Shown: positions 35,223-49,855 of the stretch, piece by piece | How the letters are laid out: each line of letters starts with the position of its first letter | Numbering within the stretch: the stretch's first letter is position 1 | From: Arthrobacter yangruifuii | GTDB lineage: Bacteria > Actinomycetota > Actinomycetes > Actinomycetales > Micrococcaceae | Assembly (NCBI RefSeq): GCF_009192775.1 | Contig: NZ_VTFX01000005.1 | Span: forward strand, 558,001-622,000 | Length of the DNA: 64,000 bases | Direction of reading: 5' to 3' | Translations under genes and position numbers: made by a program | Notes under the pieces: generated by a model | What the model was told of the DNA's origin: nothing | What the model saw: the letters and a program-made list of their open reading frames with translations, nothing else | Databases searched by the model: none

Positions 35223-36366
35223 AACCGGCCACGGTGAGTCCGGACCCGCCAGCCACCCCGAACCGATGCCCCGCCCCGAACGCATGCCGGTGCAGGCGCC
35301 GCGTCCCGACTATTCGCGGGCCAGCACGGGAACCGACATTGACCGGGAAGACGTCCGCCGGCTCGAAGCGCAGCTACTCGGCGGTCCGCGGACCCTGAAG
35401 CGCCGTGAAGCGGCCGCGGAAGCGGGCGTGTCCCTGCTGTCCGCCCGTAAGCTCTGGCGGGCCATGGGCTTTCCGAACCTCGACGACGACGCCGTCTTTT
35501 TCACCGAACAGGACCGTGAGGCCCTGAGCACCGTGATTGAACTGGTCCGCGATGAGCAGCTGACCGAGGACGCGGCTATTTCCATCATGCGGTCCATCGG
35601 GCAGATGACGGACCGGATGGTGGTCTGGCAGGTCGAAGCGCTGGTGGAGGAAATGGTGGTCCGCCGCGGGATCACTGATGCCGAAGCCCGCAAGCGGCTG
35701 GTCGAGGCCCTTCCCGATCTCATCGAGCCGCTGGAAAAGACCCTCGTCTACGCGTGGAAACGCCAGCTCAATGCCGCCGTCCAGCGTCTGGCCCTGCGCG
35801 CCGAAGCCGGGCTGGCAAGCCACGACGACGCCGCCTCCGACGACGCTCCGCTGCCGTTGGCACGCGCCGTGGGATTCGCTGATCTGGTCTCCTACACCAG
35901 CCTTTCGCGGCAGATGAATGAAAAAACGTTGGCCCAGATGGTGCAGCGCTTTGAGCACAAGTGCGCGGAAATCATCTCGGTGGGCGGCGGCCGGCTGGTC
36001 AAGACCATCGGCGACGAGGTCCTGTTCAACGCTGAATCCCCGGAGGCCGGCGCGGAAATCTCCCTGGCGCTGGCCAAGGCGTTCACGGAGGATGAGCTGC
36101 TGCCCTCGGCGCGTGTATCCCTGGTCTGGGGCCGGGTGCTCTCCCGGCTGGGGGATATCTACGGTCCCACCGTCAATCTCGCCTCCCGGCTGACCTCCCT
36201 GGCGGAACCGGGCACCGTCCTCACCGATGCCTCCACTGCCGCCGCCCTGAAGGACAATCCAAAGTTCGTGCTCATTCCGCACCAGCCGCGCAATGTCCGT
36301 GGCTTCGGTGAAATCCATCCGGTGACCCTGGCCCGGGGAACCGGATCGGGTCTCGTGATCGACTGA
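35215..36366 (+). CDS. Class III adenylate cyclase with N-terminal HTH-like regulatory region
   Basis: 383 residues. Residues 40-100 contain a MerR-like helix-turn-helix pattern (T-L-K-R-R-E-A-A-A-E-A-G-V, then A-R-K-L-W-R-A-M-G-F-P), next a helical domain to about 200, then the catalytic domain. In that domain V-G-F-A-D-L-V and K-T-I-G-D-E-V supply the metal Asp pair, and D-I-Y-G-P-T-V-N-L-A-S-R the transition-state Asn and Arg. Lys before T-I-G-D and Asp in G-D-I-Y-G favour ATP over GTP. The layout recalls mycobacterial Rv1264/Rv2212, whose N-terminal parts respond to pH or fatty acids. Soluble. Coupled to the PH-domain gene. Confidence 0.9.
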   Translation: MTETGHGESGPASHPEPMPRPERMPVQAPRPDYSRASTGTDIDREDVRRLEAQLLGGPRTLKRREAAAEAGVSLLSARKLWRAMGFPNLDDDAVFFTEQDREALSTVIELVRDEQLTEDAAISIMRSIGQMTDRMVVWQVEALVEEMVVRRGITDAEARKRLVEALPDLIEPLEKTLVYAWKRQLNAAVQRLALRAEAGLASHDDAASDDAPLPLARAVGFADLVSYTSLSRQMNEKTLAQMVQRFEHKCAEIISVGGGRLVKTIGDEVLFNAESPEAGAEISLALAKAFTEDELLPSARVSLVWGRVLSRLGDIYGPTVNLASRLTSLAEPGTVLTDASTAAALKDNPKFVLIPHQPRNVRGFGEIHPVTLARGTGSGLVID

Positions 36367-36496
36367 CGGTTGTTCCGGGGGCCTCCCGCCCCGCGGCTCC
36401 GCCCGGCGTCGAAGCCGGAGGCGCCGGCGTCGGTTAGGGTATGACAGAGAACGCGTTAGCCAGATCACTTTAGTAAACCTGCCGGATAGGGCGTGA

Positions 36497-37321
36497 ATGA
36501 ACTCCGACGAAACGACATCCCCGGATACTGACCTGCACGCTGTGTTTGGTTACGCCTCCGACCGGGGACTTCGACGCGAACTGAATGAAGACTCGCTCAT
36601 CGCTGCCGACCCGATCTTCGCTATTGCGGACGGTATGGGCGGGCACGAGGCCGGCGAGGTGGCCAGCAGCATCACCGTCCGGACCCTGGGGGATTCCCCG
36701 ATAGTGGGCAAACGCCTCCCGGAGTTTTCAGCCGGGCAGATGGAAGCACTGATCCGCGAGGCGGACCACCGCATCCGCGAAGCCACCGGCGGACGTGCCG
36801 GTACCACCCTGTCCGGCGCCGTCCTGGTCCGGGCCGCCGGGAGGCCCCACTGGCTGGTGTTCAACGTGGGCGATTCCAGGACCTACAGGCTAAGTTCCGG
36901 GGTATTGGAACAGGTCAGCGTGGACCACAGTGAAGTCCAGGAACTGGTGGACCTCGGGCAGATCACCGCCGACGAGGCACTGGTGCACCCCCGCCGCCAT
37001 GTGGTTACCCGCGCCCTGGGCACCGGTAACGACGCCGAAGCGGATTTCTGGCTGATCCCCGCGGAACCCGGAGACCGGCTCATGGTGTGCTCCGACGGAC
37101 TGACCGGCGAGGTCACCGACAACTCCATTTACGAGCTCCTGACCTCAGTGTCCAACCCGCAGGACGCGTGCACGGCTCTTGTCCAGGCGGCGCTGCGCTC
37201 CGGCGGACGGGACAATATTACGGTGTTGGTAGTCGATGCCAGGAGCGCCAACGGCGGCGAGGAAACCGCGGCGGTCACCCTGACAGGGACCGCGCCTGAT
37301 TCCACCGGCTCAGCCGAATAA
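36497..37321 (+). CDS. PP2C-family serine/threonine phosphatase
   Basis: 274 residues, soluble. Metal-site motifs are complete: R-E-L-N-E-D-S near 27, A-D-G-M-G-G-H-E near 46, V-G-D-S-R near 122, C-S-D-G-L-T near 198 and G-G-R-D-N-I-T near 241. It removes phosphate from Ser/Thr, usually countering PknA/B-type kinases. No membrane helix, unlike PstP. ATG follows a weak AGGGCGTG. DUF6457 follows 38 bases on. Confidence 0.93.
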   Translation: MNSDETTSPDTDLHAVFGYASDRGLRRELNEDSLIAADPIFAIADGMGGHEAGEVASSITVRTLGDSPIVGKRLPEFSAGQMEALIREADHRIREATGGRAGTTLSGAVLVRAAGRPHWLVFNVGDSRTYRLSSGVLEQVSVDHSEVQELVDLGQITADEALVHPRRHVVTRALGTGNDAEADFWLIPAEPGDRLMVCSDGLTGEVTDNSIYELLTSVSNPQDACTALVQAALRSGGRDNITVLVVDARSANGGEETAAVTLTGTAPDSTGSAE

Positions 37322-37359
37322 GCTTGAGTGTTACAACCCGAACCACAGAAGGAGCCGCA

Positions 37360-37677
37360 ATGAGCACGAACCCGGATATGGAAGAGCGCCTACTGAGCGA
37401 TTGGAGCCGCCGCCTGACCCAGGCCCTGCAGATCCTGGATCTGGAAGTGGACCACAAAATGCTCGTGGAACTGGGCGAAAAGTCGGCGCAGAGCGTCACC
37501 GGTAACGCAGGCGTGATCAGCGCGTTCGTGGTCGGCTACGCAGCAGGGCTTACCACCACCAGCGGACGGAAGGGCGCCGACGAGGCTGTCCAGAAGGCCG
37601 CAAACACTGCCTTCCAGCTGGCCGAGACCGGTCTGGAAGGACCGGATAATCCCGGTTGGAAGGGCTCTGCCCAGTAA
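37360..37677 (+). CDS. DUF6457 domain protein
   Basis: 105 residues, all helical; ATG with GAAGGAG nine bases upstream. The pattern W-S-R-R-L-T-Q-A-L-Q-I-L-D, then S-V-T-G-N-A-G-V-I-S-A-F-V-V-G-Y-A-A-G matches DUF6457, which is often fused to or beside MobA-type molybdenum cofactor enzymes. The convergent neighbour is a molybdoenzyme, so a part in cofactor insertion or maturation is plausible but unproven. Confidence 0.8.
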   Translation: MSTNPDMEERLLSDWSRRLTQALQILDLEVDHKMLVELGEKSAQSVTGNAGVISAFVVGYAAGLTTTSGRKGADEAVQKAANTAFQLAETGLEGPDNPGWKGSAQ

Positions 37678-37692
37678 TCGTCAGAAACCAAA

Positions 37693-37728
37693 CACGAGAG
37701 GCCAGGACCGAAGTCCTGGCCTCTCGTG
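37693..37728. terminator. Convergent terminator between DUF6457 and the molybdoenzyme
   Basis: 16-bp perfect arms (37693-37708 and 37713-37728) closed by a CGAA tetraloop, the same loop as the terminator after mfd. Confidence 0.8.
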
Positions 37729-37746
37729 CGTTCGTGCCCCTAGCGA

Positions 37747-40095
<2,349 letters not shown>

Positions 40096-40373
40096 GCCGC
40101 ACTTCCCTTCATCGCTTAGCTGCAGGTCCACCGTAAGCGAACTTGGCTCTCCCGCAGTTTACCTACCATTAGACCTAACAGTCAGGCCGCACCGCCGCAA
40201 GCACTCCAAGAACCGGGCGGGCCTCGGCCGCTTCGTGCACGCGGCTGACACGGCGGCTCCTGTGGACATCCGCGGAACGCCGTGGATTGGTTTCCGTCCT
40301 GGCTGTATTCGGGTCCGACGTCGGCACGGCGCACGGCTCCCGCCAGCCGGGACGATGGGGCAAGATTGGTTAG

Positions 40374-43440
<3,067 letters not shown>

Positions 43441-43444
<4 letters not shown>

Positions 43445-44055
43445 GTGTGGCGGAGCGGTTCTGCTACGGCACTTCCGCCGGCCCGGGATGCACGCCATTC
43501 ATCGGCCAGGAGCGCGTAGCGGAGGTCATCCAGCCAGCGCCCCGAACGGTGGAGTGACCCCTGGCGGAACCGCCCCTCGCGCCGCATCCCGGCTTTTTCC
43601 ATGACCCGCCAGGAAGCGGTGTTGTCGGCGAAACACTCCGCCACCACCCGGCGCAGGCCCAGGTTCTCGAAGCAGACGCGCATTAGTGCAGTGACGGCTT
43701 CGCTCGCGTACCCCTGCCCGGCGAACTCCGGTGCAATGACGTAGCCGATCTCGGCCTGCGTGCCGCTCGCCAACTCCTCTACCTCCTGCTGCGCCCACGC
43801 GTCCTGGCGGGCAAGATAAAGGTCACCGACCAGGGTTCCGGCTTGTTCCACGGCAAAGGTGGCTGCCAAATGCTCCGGCTGCCGGAGCCGCTCCACGAAG
43901 GCGTCCACGTCCGTGGGCTGGGCTGTCATCCATTGCGCGACCTCGGGCTTCCGTCGGTACTCAAACATGCGCGGCAGGTCTTCGGCTGCGGCGGGACGGA
44001 TGGTGAGGCGGGGTGTGATGACGGGCCAGCGGGGAGCGGTGGGATTCGAGGTCAT
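43441..44055 (-). CDS. GNAT acetyltransferase, RimJ/RimL type
   Basis: 204 residues from ATG 44055, just ahead of the typical opening T-P-R-L-T-I-R-P. Acetyl-CoA-binding region: I-G-Y-V-I-A-P-E-F-A-G-Q-G-Y-A-S-E-A near 110 and N-T-A-S-W-R-V-M-E-K-A-G-M near 148. These enzymes acetylate protein N termini or small amines. Substrate unknown. Fully convergent with the inositol phosphatase gene. Confidence 0.88.
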
Positions 44056-44141
44056 GGCACCATGATGGCTTATCCGGTTCCCCGGACGCTCCTGGCGGTC
44101 CGGGCACTCGTCTGGCAGCGGGCGGCGATGATGATCTAGCC

Positions 44142-44157
44142 ACGAGCCGCGGCTCGT
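44142..44157. promoter_or_regulatory. 16-bp perfect palindrome in the spacer before the zinc-finger gene
   Basis: ACGAGCCGCGGCTCGT, in the 271-base divergent spacer between the acetyltransferase and DksA/TraR-type genes. It could be an operator; there is no T-run, so termination is unlikely. Confidence 0.4.
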
Positions 44158-44326
44158 TGTAGACCGTGTCAACCATTGTTCTCCCGGATTCGGACAGCTG
44201 ACCCGAATCCTACCGGTATTAAGCCCTGAGGAAAGGACCGCTCTCGGAGGCCCTTTTCCCCGCTCCGGAGCCGGATAATTTATCCCGATGCATCCCGTGC
44301 AGCACCGACTCACAGGAGGAAACCGC

Positions 44327-44713
44327 ATGCCTGAAAAAGCACCCATGGCCCCGCCGGAACTCGACGCCGCCTACTTTGCCCGTCTGATCGACGAACGGAT
44401 GGAACACACCCGCGAGCAGATCAGCTCACTGACGGCTGTTATCCGGGAAGTGACGCTGGCAGCCAAGGACATCCCGGCGGATGACGAACACGATCCCGAA
44501 GGAACCACCGTGTCCGTGGAGCGCGCCAACGAGGTAGCGCTGCTGGCCGCAGCGGAAGCATCACTGATCGAACTGATGGAGGCGCAGGAACGCCTGACCA
44601 CGGACGGCTACGGTATCTGCGAACGCTGCGGAAATCCCATACCGGCGGCCCGGCTGGAGATCCGTCCGGAAACCCGCTTCTGCGTGGAATGCGCCGCAGC
44701 CCGCCGGCGGTAG
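44327..44713 (+). CDS. DksA/TraR-type C4 zinc-finger protein
   Basis: 128 residues from ATG 44327, which has AGGAGGA six bases upstream. A long coiled-coil-like helical pair (about 10-90) is followed by Y-G-I-C-E-R-C-G-N-P-I and F-C-V-E-C, the four-Cys finger of the DksA/TraR family. DksA reaches into the RNA polymerase secondary channel. Actinobacterial members are less studied and may lack that role. The acidic Asp pair at the DksA coiled-coil tip has a rough counterpart in P-A-D-D-E-H-D near 46. Confidence 0.85.
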   Translation: MPEKAPMAPPELDAAYFARLIDERMEHTREQISSLTAVIREVTLAAKDIPADDEHDPEGTTVSVERANEVALLAAAEASLIELMEAQERLTTDGYGICERCGNPIPAARLEIRPETRFCVECAAARRR

Positions 44714-44830
44714 TTGGGCACAGGAAGTGGTCAGAGGCTGTGCGCGGTCTCACCGCCGTCCGGAAACCCTCCGGAGCGGGGATAGAATCTACGTGCACTT
44801 CAACCAAGACCGTAAGGATTCGTAACACGC

Positions 44831-45325
44831 ATGAGCATCACTATCCGGCTTGCCACCGAGGCTGACTTTGACGACATCCGCCGGATCACCCGTGAGGCTT
44901 ACCTGCACGGCAAGCACATCGAGGCCGACAATCCTTACGTCAAGGAACTGGAAAACGTCGAAGACCGCGCCAAGCACACGGAACTGTGGGTAGCCGAACT
45001 CGACGGGAAGGTGGCTGCTTCCGCTGCCATCACCTACGCCGGCCAGCCGTACACCGACATTGCCATTGAAGGTGAACTCGAATTCCGGATGCTCGCCGTG
45101 GACCCCGCCGTCCAGCGCGGGGGAGTGGGCCGTGCCCTGGTTAACGCCATTGTCGATTACGCCCGGAACAAGGACGGCATCGAGGCGGTCAGCCTCACCA
45201 GCATGACCACCATGCTGAACGCCCACGCACTCTACCTGTCCTGCGGGTTTGAACGGGTTCCGGAGCGGGACTGGACCGTCCCCGGCGAGGACTACATTCT
45301 CTGGGTCTTCCGCAAGGCGGTCTAG
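44831..45325 (+). CDS. GNAT acetyltransferase
   Basis: 164 residues. The first strand I-R-L-A-T-E-A-D-F-D-D-I and acetyl-CoA loop L-A-V-D-P-A-V-Q-R-G-G-V-G-R-A-L near 92 identify the fold, and N-A-H-A-L-Y-L-S-C-G-F near 138 the C-terminal part. No substrate clue. Followed by its own terminator. Confidence 0.9.
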   Translation: MSITIRLATEADFDDIRRITREAYLHGKHIEADNPYVKELENVEDRAKHTELWVAELDGKVAASAAITYAGQPYTDIAIEGELEFRMLAVDPAVQRGGVGRALVNAIVDYARNKDGIEAVSLTSMTTMLNAHALYLSCGFERVPERDWTVPGEDYILWVFRKAV

Positions 45326-45348
45326 TTCTCCGTCAGTACGCGGCCCCC

Positions 45349-45384
45349 GCCGTCCCGGTGCCCGACGGCGCCGGGACGGCTTTT
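45349..45384 (+). terminator. Rho-independent terminator after the acetyltransferase gene
   Basis: 10-bp arms (45349-45358 and 45371-45380) followed by TTTT, 23 bases past the stop codon and 110 bases before gatC. Confidence 0.85.
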
Positions 45385-45494
45385 GCGCGTCGGACGTGTG
45401 TCGGCCGCCTCCGTGACCTTCCCCTGAACGCCGTAGACTGGAACGGATACCGGTTTATACCGAAACGTTCCTATATAAGACGCATGGGAGACTC

Positions 45495-45791
45495 ATGTCT
45501 GAGATCAATCGTGAGGCTGTGGCGCATCTGGCGCGGCTGGCCCACATTGAGATGACCAACGACGAGCTGGACAAGATGGCCGGCGAACTCGATGTCATCG
45601 TGGATTCGATCAAATCCGTAAGCGAAGTGGCCGGCGAGGACATCCCGGCCACCTCCCACCCCATCCCGCTGACCAACGTCTTCCGTGAGGACGTTGTGGG
45701 GCAGACGCTGACCAATGAAGAAGCCCTGTCCGGCGCGCCCGACAATGCCGCCGGCCGCTTCAAGGTCCCTGCCATCCTGGATGAGGAGTAA
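45495..45791 (+). CDS. gatC: Asp/Glu-tRNA amidotransferase subunit C
   Basis: 98 residues, with [10 protein letters not shown] near 10 and the belt-like C-terminal [10 protein letters not shown]. GatC wraps around GatA and GatB to hold the complex. ATG with GGGAG seven bases upstream. First gene of gatCAB; gatA starts nine bases after its stop. Confidence 0.96.
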   Translation: MSEINREAVAHLARLAHIEMTNDELDKMAGELDVIVDSIKSVSEVAGEDIPATSHPIPLTNVFREDVVGQTLTNEEALSGAPDNAAGRFKVPAILDEE

Positions 45792-45799
45792 AAGCTTCC

Positions 45800-47302
45800 A
45801 TGAGTGAACTGATTACATCAAGCGCCGCGCAGCTGGCCGCCAAGCTGGCCGCCCGCGAGGTCACCGCCGTCGAGGTAACCCAGGCCCACCTGGACCGCAT
45901 CAACGAGGTGGACGGCGCCATCAACGCCTTCCTGCACGTCAACACGGACGAAGCGCTGCAGGTGGCAGCCGACGTCGACAAGGCCCGCGCTGCAGGCGAA
46001 GACCTCCACGAACTGGCCGGTGTCCCCATCGCCATCAAGGACCTGATCGTCACCAAGGGCCAGCCCACCACGGCAGGTTCGAAGATGCTCGAGGGCTGGA
46101 TGAGCCCCTACGACGCCACGGTCATCTCCAAGATCCGTGCCGCCCGCATGCCGATGCTGGGCAAGACCAACCTGGACGAGTTCGCGATGGGCTCCTCCAC
46201 CGAGCACTCCGCCTACGGCCCCACCCACAACCCGTGGGACCTGGACCGCATCCCCGGCGGCTCGGGCGGCGGCTCAGCTGCCGCCGTCGCCGCTTTCGAG
46301 GCACCGCTGGCCCTGGGCACGGACACGGGCGGATCCATCCGCCAGCCCGCCGCGGTCACCGGTTCCGTGGGCGTGAAGCCCACCTACGGCGGCGTCTCCC
46401 GCTACGGCGCCATCGCCATGGCCTCCTCGCTGGACCAGATCGGCCCGGTCTCCCGCACCGTGCTCGACGCTGCTCTGCTGCAGGAAGTCATCGGCGGCCA
46501 TGATCCGCGCGACTCCACCTCCCTGACGGACCCCGTAGGTTCCCTGGCCGACGCCGCCCGCAACGGCAACGTGGCCGGGATGCGCATCGGCATCGTCAAG
46601 GAACTCCAGGGCGAAGGCTACGAGGCCGGCGTCCAGGCCCGCTTCAACGAGTCGGTTGAGATGCTCCGGGATGCCGGCGCGGAGATCGTCGAGGTCTCCT
46701 GCCCCAACTTCAAGTACGCCCTCGGCGCCTACTACCTGATCATGCCGTCCGAGGCCTCCTCGAACCTGGCCAAGTACGACGGCGTCCGGTACGGCATGCG
46801 CGAACTGCCCGCCGAACCGCCGCTGACCATCGAACGCGTGATGAGCGCAACCCGCGCCGCCGGCTTCGGCGACGAGGTCAAGCGCCGCATCATCCTGGGC
46901 ACCTACGCCCTGTCCGCCGGCTACTACGACGCCTACTACGGCTCGGCCCAGAAGGTGCGCACCCTGATCCAGCGCGACTTCGACGCCGCGTTCGCGCAGG
47001 CCGACGTGCTGATTTCCCCGACCTCGCCGAACACAGCGTTCAAGCTCGGGGAAAAGCTGGACGATCCGCTGGCCATGTACCTGAACGACATTGCCACGAT
47101 CCCGGCCAACATGGCCGGAATCCCGGGCATCTCGATCCCCGGCGGCCTGTCCGACGGACTGCCCGTCGGCATCCAGTTCCTGGCCCCCGCGCGCGAAGAC
47201 ATCCGCCTGTACCGCGCCGGCGCCGCCCTTGAAGGCATGCTGGAGCAGAAGTGGGGCGGCCCGCTGCTGGCCTCGGCACCCGTACTCGGAGGAGTGAAGT
47301 AA
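45800..47302 (+). CDS. gatA: Asp/Glu-tRNA amidotransferase subunit A
   Basis: 500 residues. Amidase-signature triad is in place: Lys in I-A-I-K-D near 76, Ser in G-G-S-G-G-G-S-A near 155 and Ser in G-T-D-T-G-G-S-I-R near 178. It frees ammonia from glutamine, which GatB then uses to convert Glu-tRNA(Gln) or Asp-tRNA(Asn). Stop TAA abuts the gatB ATG with no gap. Confidence 0.98.
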   Translation: MSELITSSAAQLAAKLAAREVTAVEVTQAHLDRINEVDGAINAFLHVNTDEALQVAADVDKARAAGEDLHELAGVPIAIKDLIVTKGQPTTAGSKMLEGWMSPYDATVISKIRAARMPMLGKTNLDEFAMGSSTEHSAYGPTHNPWDLDRIPGGSGGGSAAAVAAFEAPLALGTDTGGSIRQPAAVTGSVGVKPTYGGVSRYGAIAMASSLDQIGPVSRTVLDAALLQEVIGGHDPRDSTSLTDPVGSLADAARNGNVAGMRIGIVKELQGEGYEAGVQARFNESVEMLRDAGAEIVEVSCPNFKYALGAYYLIMPSEASSNLAKYDGVRYGMRELPAEPPLTIERVMSATRAAGFGDEVKRRIILGTYALSAGYYDAYYGSAQKVRTLIQRDFDAAFAQADVLISPTSPNTAFKLGEKLDDPLAMYLNDIATIPANMAGIPGISIPGGLSDGLPVGIQFLAPAREDIRLYRAGAALEGMLEQKWGGPLLASAPVLGGVK

Positions 47303-48820
47303 ATGTCCGTTTACATCCAGGATGAAACCCTGTCCTTCGAAGAGGCCATGGAGAAGTATGACCCGGTGCTGGGGTTCGAGGTCCACGTGGAGCTGAACAC
47401 CAAAACCAAGATGTTCTCCGACGCCCCGAACATCTTCGGCGACGAACCCAACACCGCCGTCACCCCGGTGGACCTGGGCATGCCCGGCGTGCTGCCGGTT
47501 GTGAACAAAAAGGCCGTGGAGTACTCGATCCTCATCGGCCTGGCTCTGAACTGCAAGATCGCCGAATCCTGCACGTTCGCCCGGAAGCAGTACTTCTACC
47601 CGGACACGCCCAAGAACTTCCAGACCTCCCAGTACGAAGATCCCATTGCGTACGACGGCTACCTGGACATCGAATTGGAAGACGGCACTGTCTTCCGGGT
47701 CGAGATTGAACGTGCCCACATGGAGGAGGACGCCGGCAAGCTCACCCACATGGGCGGGGCAACCGGACGCATCCAGGGCGCCGACTTCTCCCTGGTGGAC
47801 TACAACCGCGCAGGCGTTCCGCTGGTGGAGATTGTCACCAAGCCCATTGAGGGCGCCGGTTCCCGTGCCCCCGAACTGGCCAAGGCCTATGTGGCTGCCA
47901 TCCGGGAAATCGTGAAGAACCTGGGTGTGTCCGACGCCAAGATGGAACGCGGCAACGTGCGCTGCGACGCCAACGTCTCCCTGCGCCCCTACGGCCAGGA
48001 GAAGTTCGGTACGCGTTCGGAAACGAAGAACGTGAACTCGCTGCGCGCCGTCGAACGCGCCGTCCGCTTCGAAATCCAGCGCCATGCCGCCGTCCTGGAC
48101 TCCGGCAACGCGATTGTGCAGGAAACCCGGCACTGGCACGAGGACACCCGCTCGACGACGTCGGGCCGGCCGAAGTCCGACGCCGACGACTACCGGTACT
48201 TCCCGGAGCCTGACCTCGTTCCCGTGGTCACCTCGAAGGAATGGATCGAAGAGCTGCGCGCCCAGCTGCCGGAGCCGCCGGCAGAACGCCGCAAGCGGCT
48301 CAAGGAAGACTGGGGCTACTCCGACGCCGAGTTCCGCGACGTCGTCAACGCCGGTGTCATGGAAGCCATCGAGGAAACCATTGCCGCCGGCGCCTCCGCA
48401 CAGGTGGCCCGCAAGTGGTGGATGGGTGAAGTTGCCCGCCGCGCCAAGGAAGCCGAAGTCGACCCGATCGACGTCGGCGTCACCCCGGAGCTGATCGTGG
48501 AACTGGACCGCCTGGTCCAGGCCGGCAAGATCAACGACAAGCTGGCCCGCCAGGTCCTCGACGGCGTGCTCGCCGGCGAAGGAACCCCGGAGGAAGTCAT
48601 CGACAAGCGCGGCCTCGCCGTCGTCTCCGATGACGGCCCCCTGCTCGAAGCCATCGACGCCGCCCTGGCAGCCCAGCCCGACGTCGCGGACAAGATCCGC
48701 GGCGGCAAGGTCCAGGCCGTCGGCGCCATTGTCGGCGGCGTCATGAAGGCAACCCGCGGACAGGCCGACGCCGGCCGCGTCCGTGAGCTGATCCTGGAAC
48801 GCCTGGGCGTACAGGGCTAG
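47303..48820 (+). CDS. gatB: Asp/Glu-tRNA amidotransferase subunit B
   Basis: 505 residues. G-F-E-V-H-V-E-L near 25, D-Y-N-R-A-G-V-P-L-V-E near 168 and R-C-D-A-N-V-S-L near 220 are family signatures of the kinase part. The helical and YqeY-like tail domains bind tRNA and end at about 500 with I-L-E-R-L. It activates the tRNA-bound acid with ATP. Last gene of the operon; a 16-bp hairpin lies 21 bases past the stop. Confidence 0.98.
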   Translation: MSVYIQDETLSFEEAMEKYDPVLGFEVHVELNTKTKMFSDAPNIFGDEPNTAVTPVDLGMPGVLPVVNKKAVEYSILIGLALNCKIAESCTFARKQYFYPDTPKNFQTSQYEDPIAYDGYLDIELEDGTVFRVEIERAHMEEDAGKLTHMGGATGRIQGADFSLVDYNRAGVPLVEIVTKPIEGAGSRAPELAKAYVAAIREIVKNLGVSDAKMERGNVRCDANVSLRPYGQEKFGTRSETKNVNSLRAVERAVRFEIQRHAAVLDSGNAIVQETRHWHEDTRSTTSGRPKSDADDYRYFPEPDLVPVVTSKEWIEELRAQLPEPPAERRKRLKEDWGYSDAEFRDVVNAGVMEAIEETIAAGASAQVARKWWMGEVARRAKEAEVDPIDVGVTPELIVELDRLVQAGKINDKLARQVLDGVLAGEGTPEEVIDKRGLAVVSDDGPLLEAIDAALAAQPDVADKIRGGKVQAVGAIVGGVMKATRGQADAGRVRELILERLGVQG

Positions 48821-48840
48821 CACCCGGTATCCGTCCGTTC

Positions 48841-48875
48841 CGGACCCCGGCAGGCATTGTGCCTGCCGGGGTCCG
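48841..48875. terminator. Terminator hairpin after gatCAB
   Basis: 16-bp perfect arms (48841-48856 and 48860-48875) with a TTG loop. No long T-run follows. Confidence 0.75.
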
Positions 48876-48951
48876 CTGCGTTAACCGGCGTCGCGTAACG
48901 GACCGCGTCATCGAGGTGACCGGGCCCACAAGGTACAGGTACGCTGGCGAA

Positions 48952-49851
48952 ATGGCCAACCTTCCCGCAGCTGATATCTCTGCCGATCTGGCCCTGGTCC
49001 GTCAGCTGGTGCAGGAACATCGGCCTGACCTGGCGGATTTGGAGCTTCGGCCGGCGGGTAGCGGGTGGGACAACCACATCTACCGGCTGGGCACCGACTA
49101 CGCCATCCGGTTGCCCCGCCGCCGCTCCGCCGCGGGGCTGACCGCGAACGAACAGCGCTGGCTGCCGGACCTGACCGCAGATGTGCCCGTCGCGACGTCG
49201 GCCCCGGTGTTCTGCGGCAAGCCCTCCGTGCTCTATCCGTGGCCGTGGAGCATCACCCTCTGGTTCGACGGACAGGATGTCTCGCTGCAGCCGCGGGACC
49301 GCAACGTGTGCCTCGCCTCCGGGCTGGCCGGGTTCCTCAACGCATTCCACCGTCCGGCGCCACCGGACTACCCCCGCAACCCGTACCGCGGGGGCCCGTT
49401 GTCCAGCCGGTATGACTCCGTGCTGGAACGCCTGGACAGCGGTATGGTGCCGCATGCCGCCCGCGTGCGGGAACTCTGGGACCAGGTGCAGCAGCTTCCT
49501 GCCTGGACCGGACCGCCCCTGTGGCTGCACGGAGACCTGCATTCCGCGAACCTCATCTCCAAGGACAACGCCCTGCAGGCGGTTATCGACTTTGGGGACA
49601 TGACAGCCGGGGATCCAGCCACTGATCTGGCCTCCGCCTGGCTGGTGTTCGACGCTGAAGGCAGGCGCGCGTTCCGGGCCGCCATTGGCCCGCAGTACAA
49701 CGGGGATTCCTCTATCTGGGAGCGGGCCCGCGGCTGGGCACTGTGCATTGCCACCATTCTGCTGGCAAACTCCGATGACGCTCCCGGATTGAACCTCGTG
49801 GGCTCGGAAACGCTGATGGAGATCCTCACCGGCGACCGGGAAGGGGTCTAG
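48952..49851 (+). CDS. Aminoglycoside-phosphotransferase-fold kinase
   Basis: 299 residues from ATG 48952. N-lobe has G-S-G-W-D-N-H-I-Y-R-L near 38 and the ATP-anchoring A-I-R-L-P near 52 (Arg in place of the usual Lys). Catalytic loop is L-H-G-D-L-H-S-A-N near 188 and metal loop I-D-F-G-D near 209. These enzymes phosphorylate small molecules; some give antibiotic resistance but most genomic copies do not. It is followed after four bases by a PP2C-like gene, so a kinase/phosphatase pair is produced from one transcript. Confidence 0.88.
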   Translation: MANLPAADISADLALVRQLVQEHRPDLADLELRPAGSGWDNHIYRLGTDYAIRLPRRRSAAGLTANEQRWLPDLTADVPVATSAPVFCGKPSVLYPWPWSITLWFDGQDVSLQPRDRNVCLASGLAGFLNAFHRPAPPDYPRNPYRGGPLSSRYDSVLERLDSGMVPHAARVRELWDQVQQLPAWTGPPLWLHGDLHSANLISKDNALQAVIDFGDMTAGDPATDLASAWLVFDAEGRRAFRAAIGPQYNGDSSIWERARGWALCIATILLANSDDAPGLNLVGSETLMEILTGDREGV

Positions 49852-49855
49852 CCCC

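Noticed and set aside
46274-48823. 849-codon open frame antisense to gatA and gatB
   Set aside because: Composition is that of a shadow frame and it covers two certain genes.
48952-49851. Antibiotic resistance call for the aminoglycoside-phosphotransferase-fold gene
   Set aside because: The fold is shared by many housekeeping small-molecule kinases, and nothing in the context or sequence shows drug specificity.
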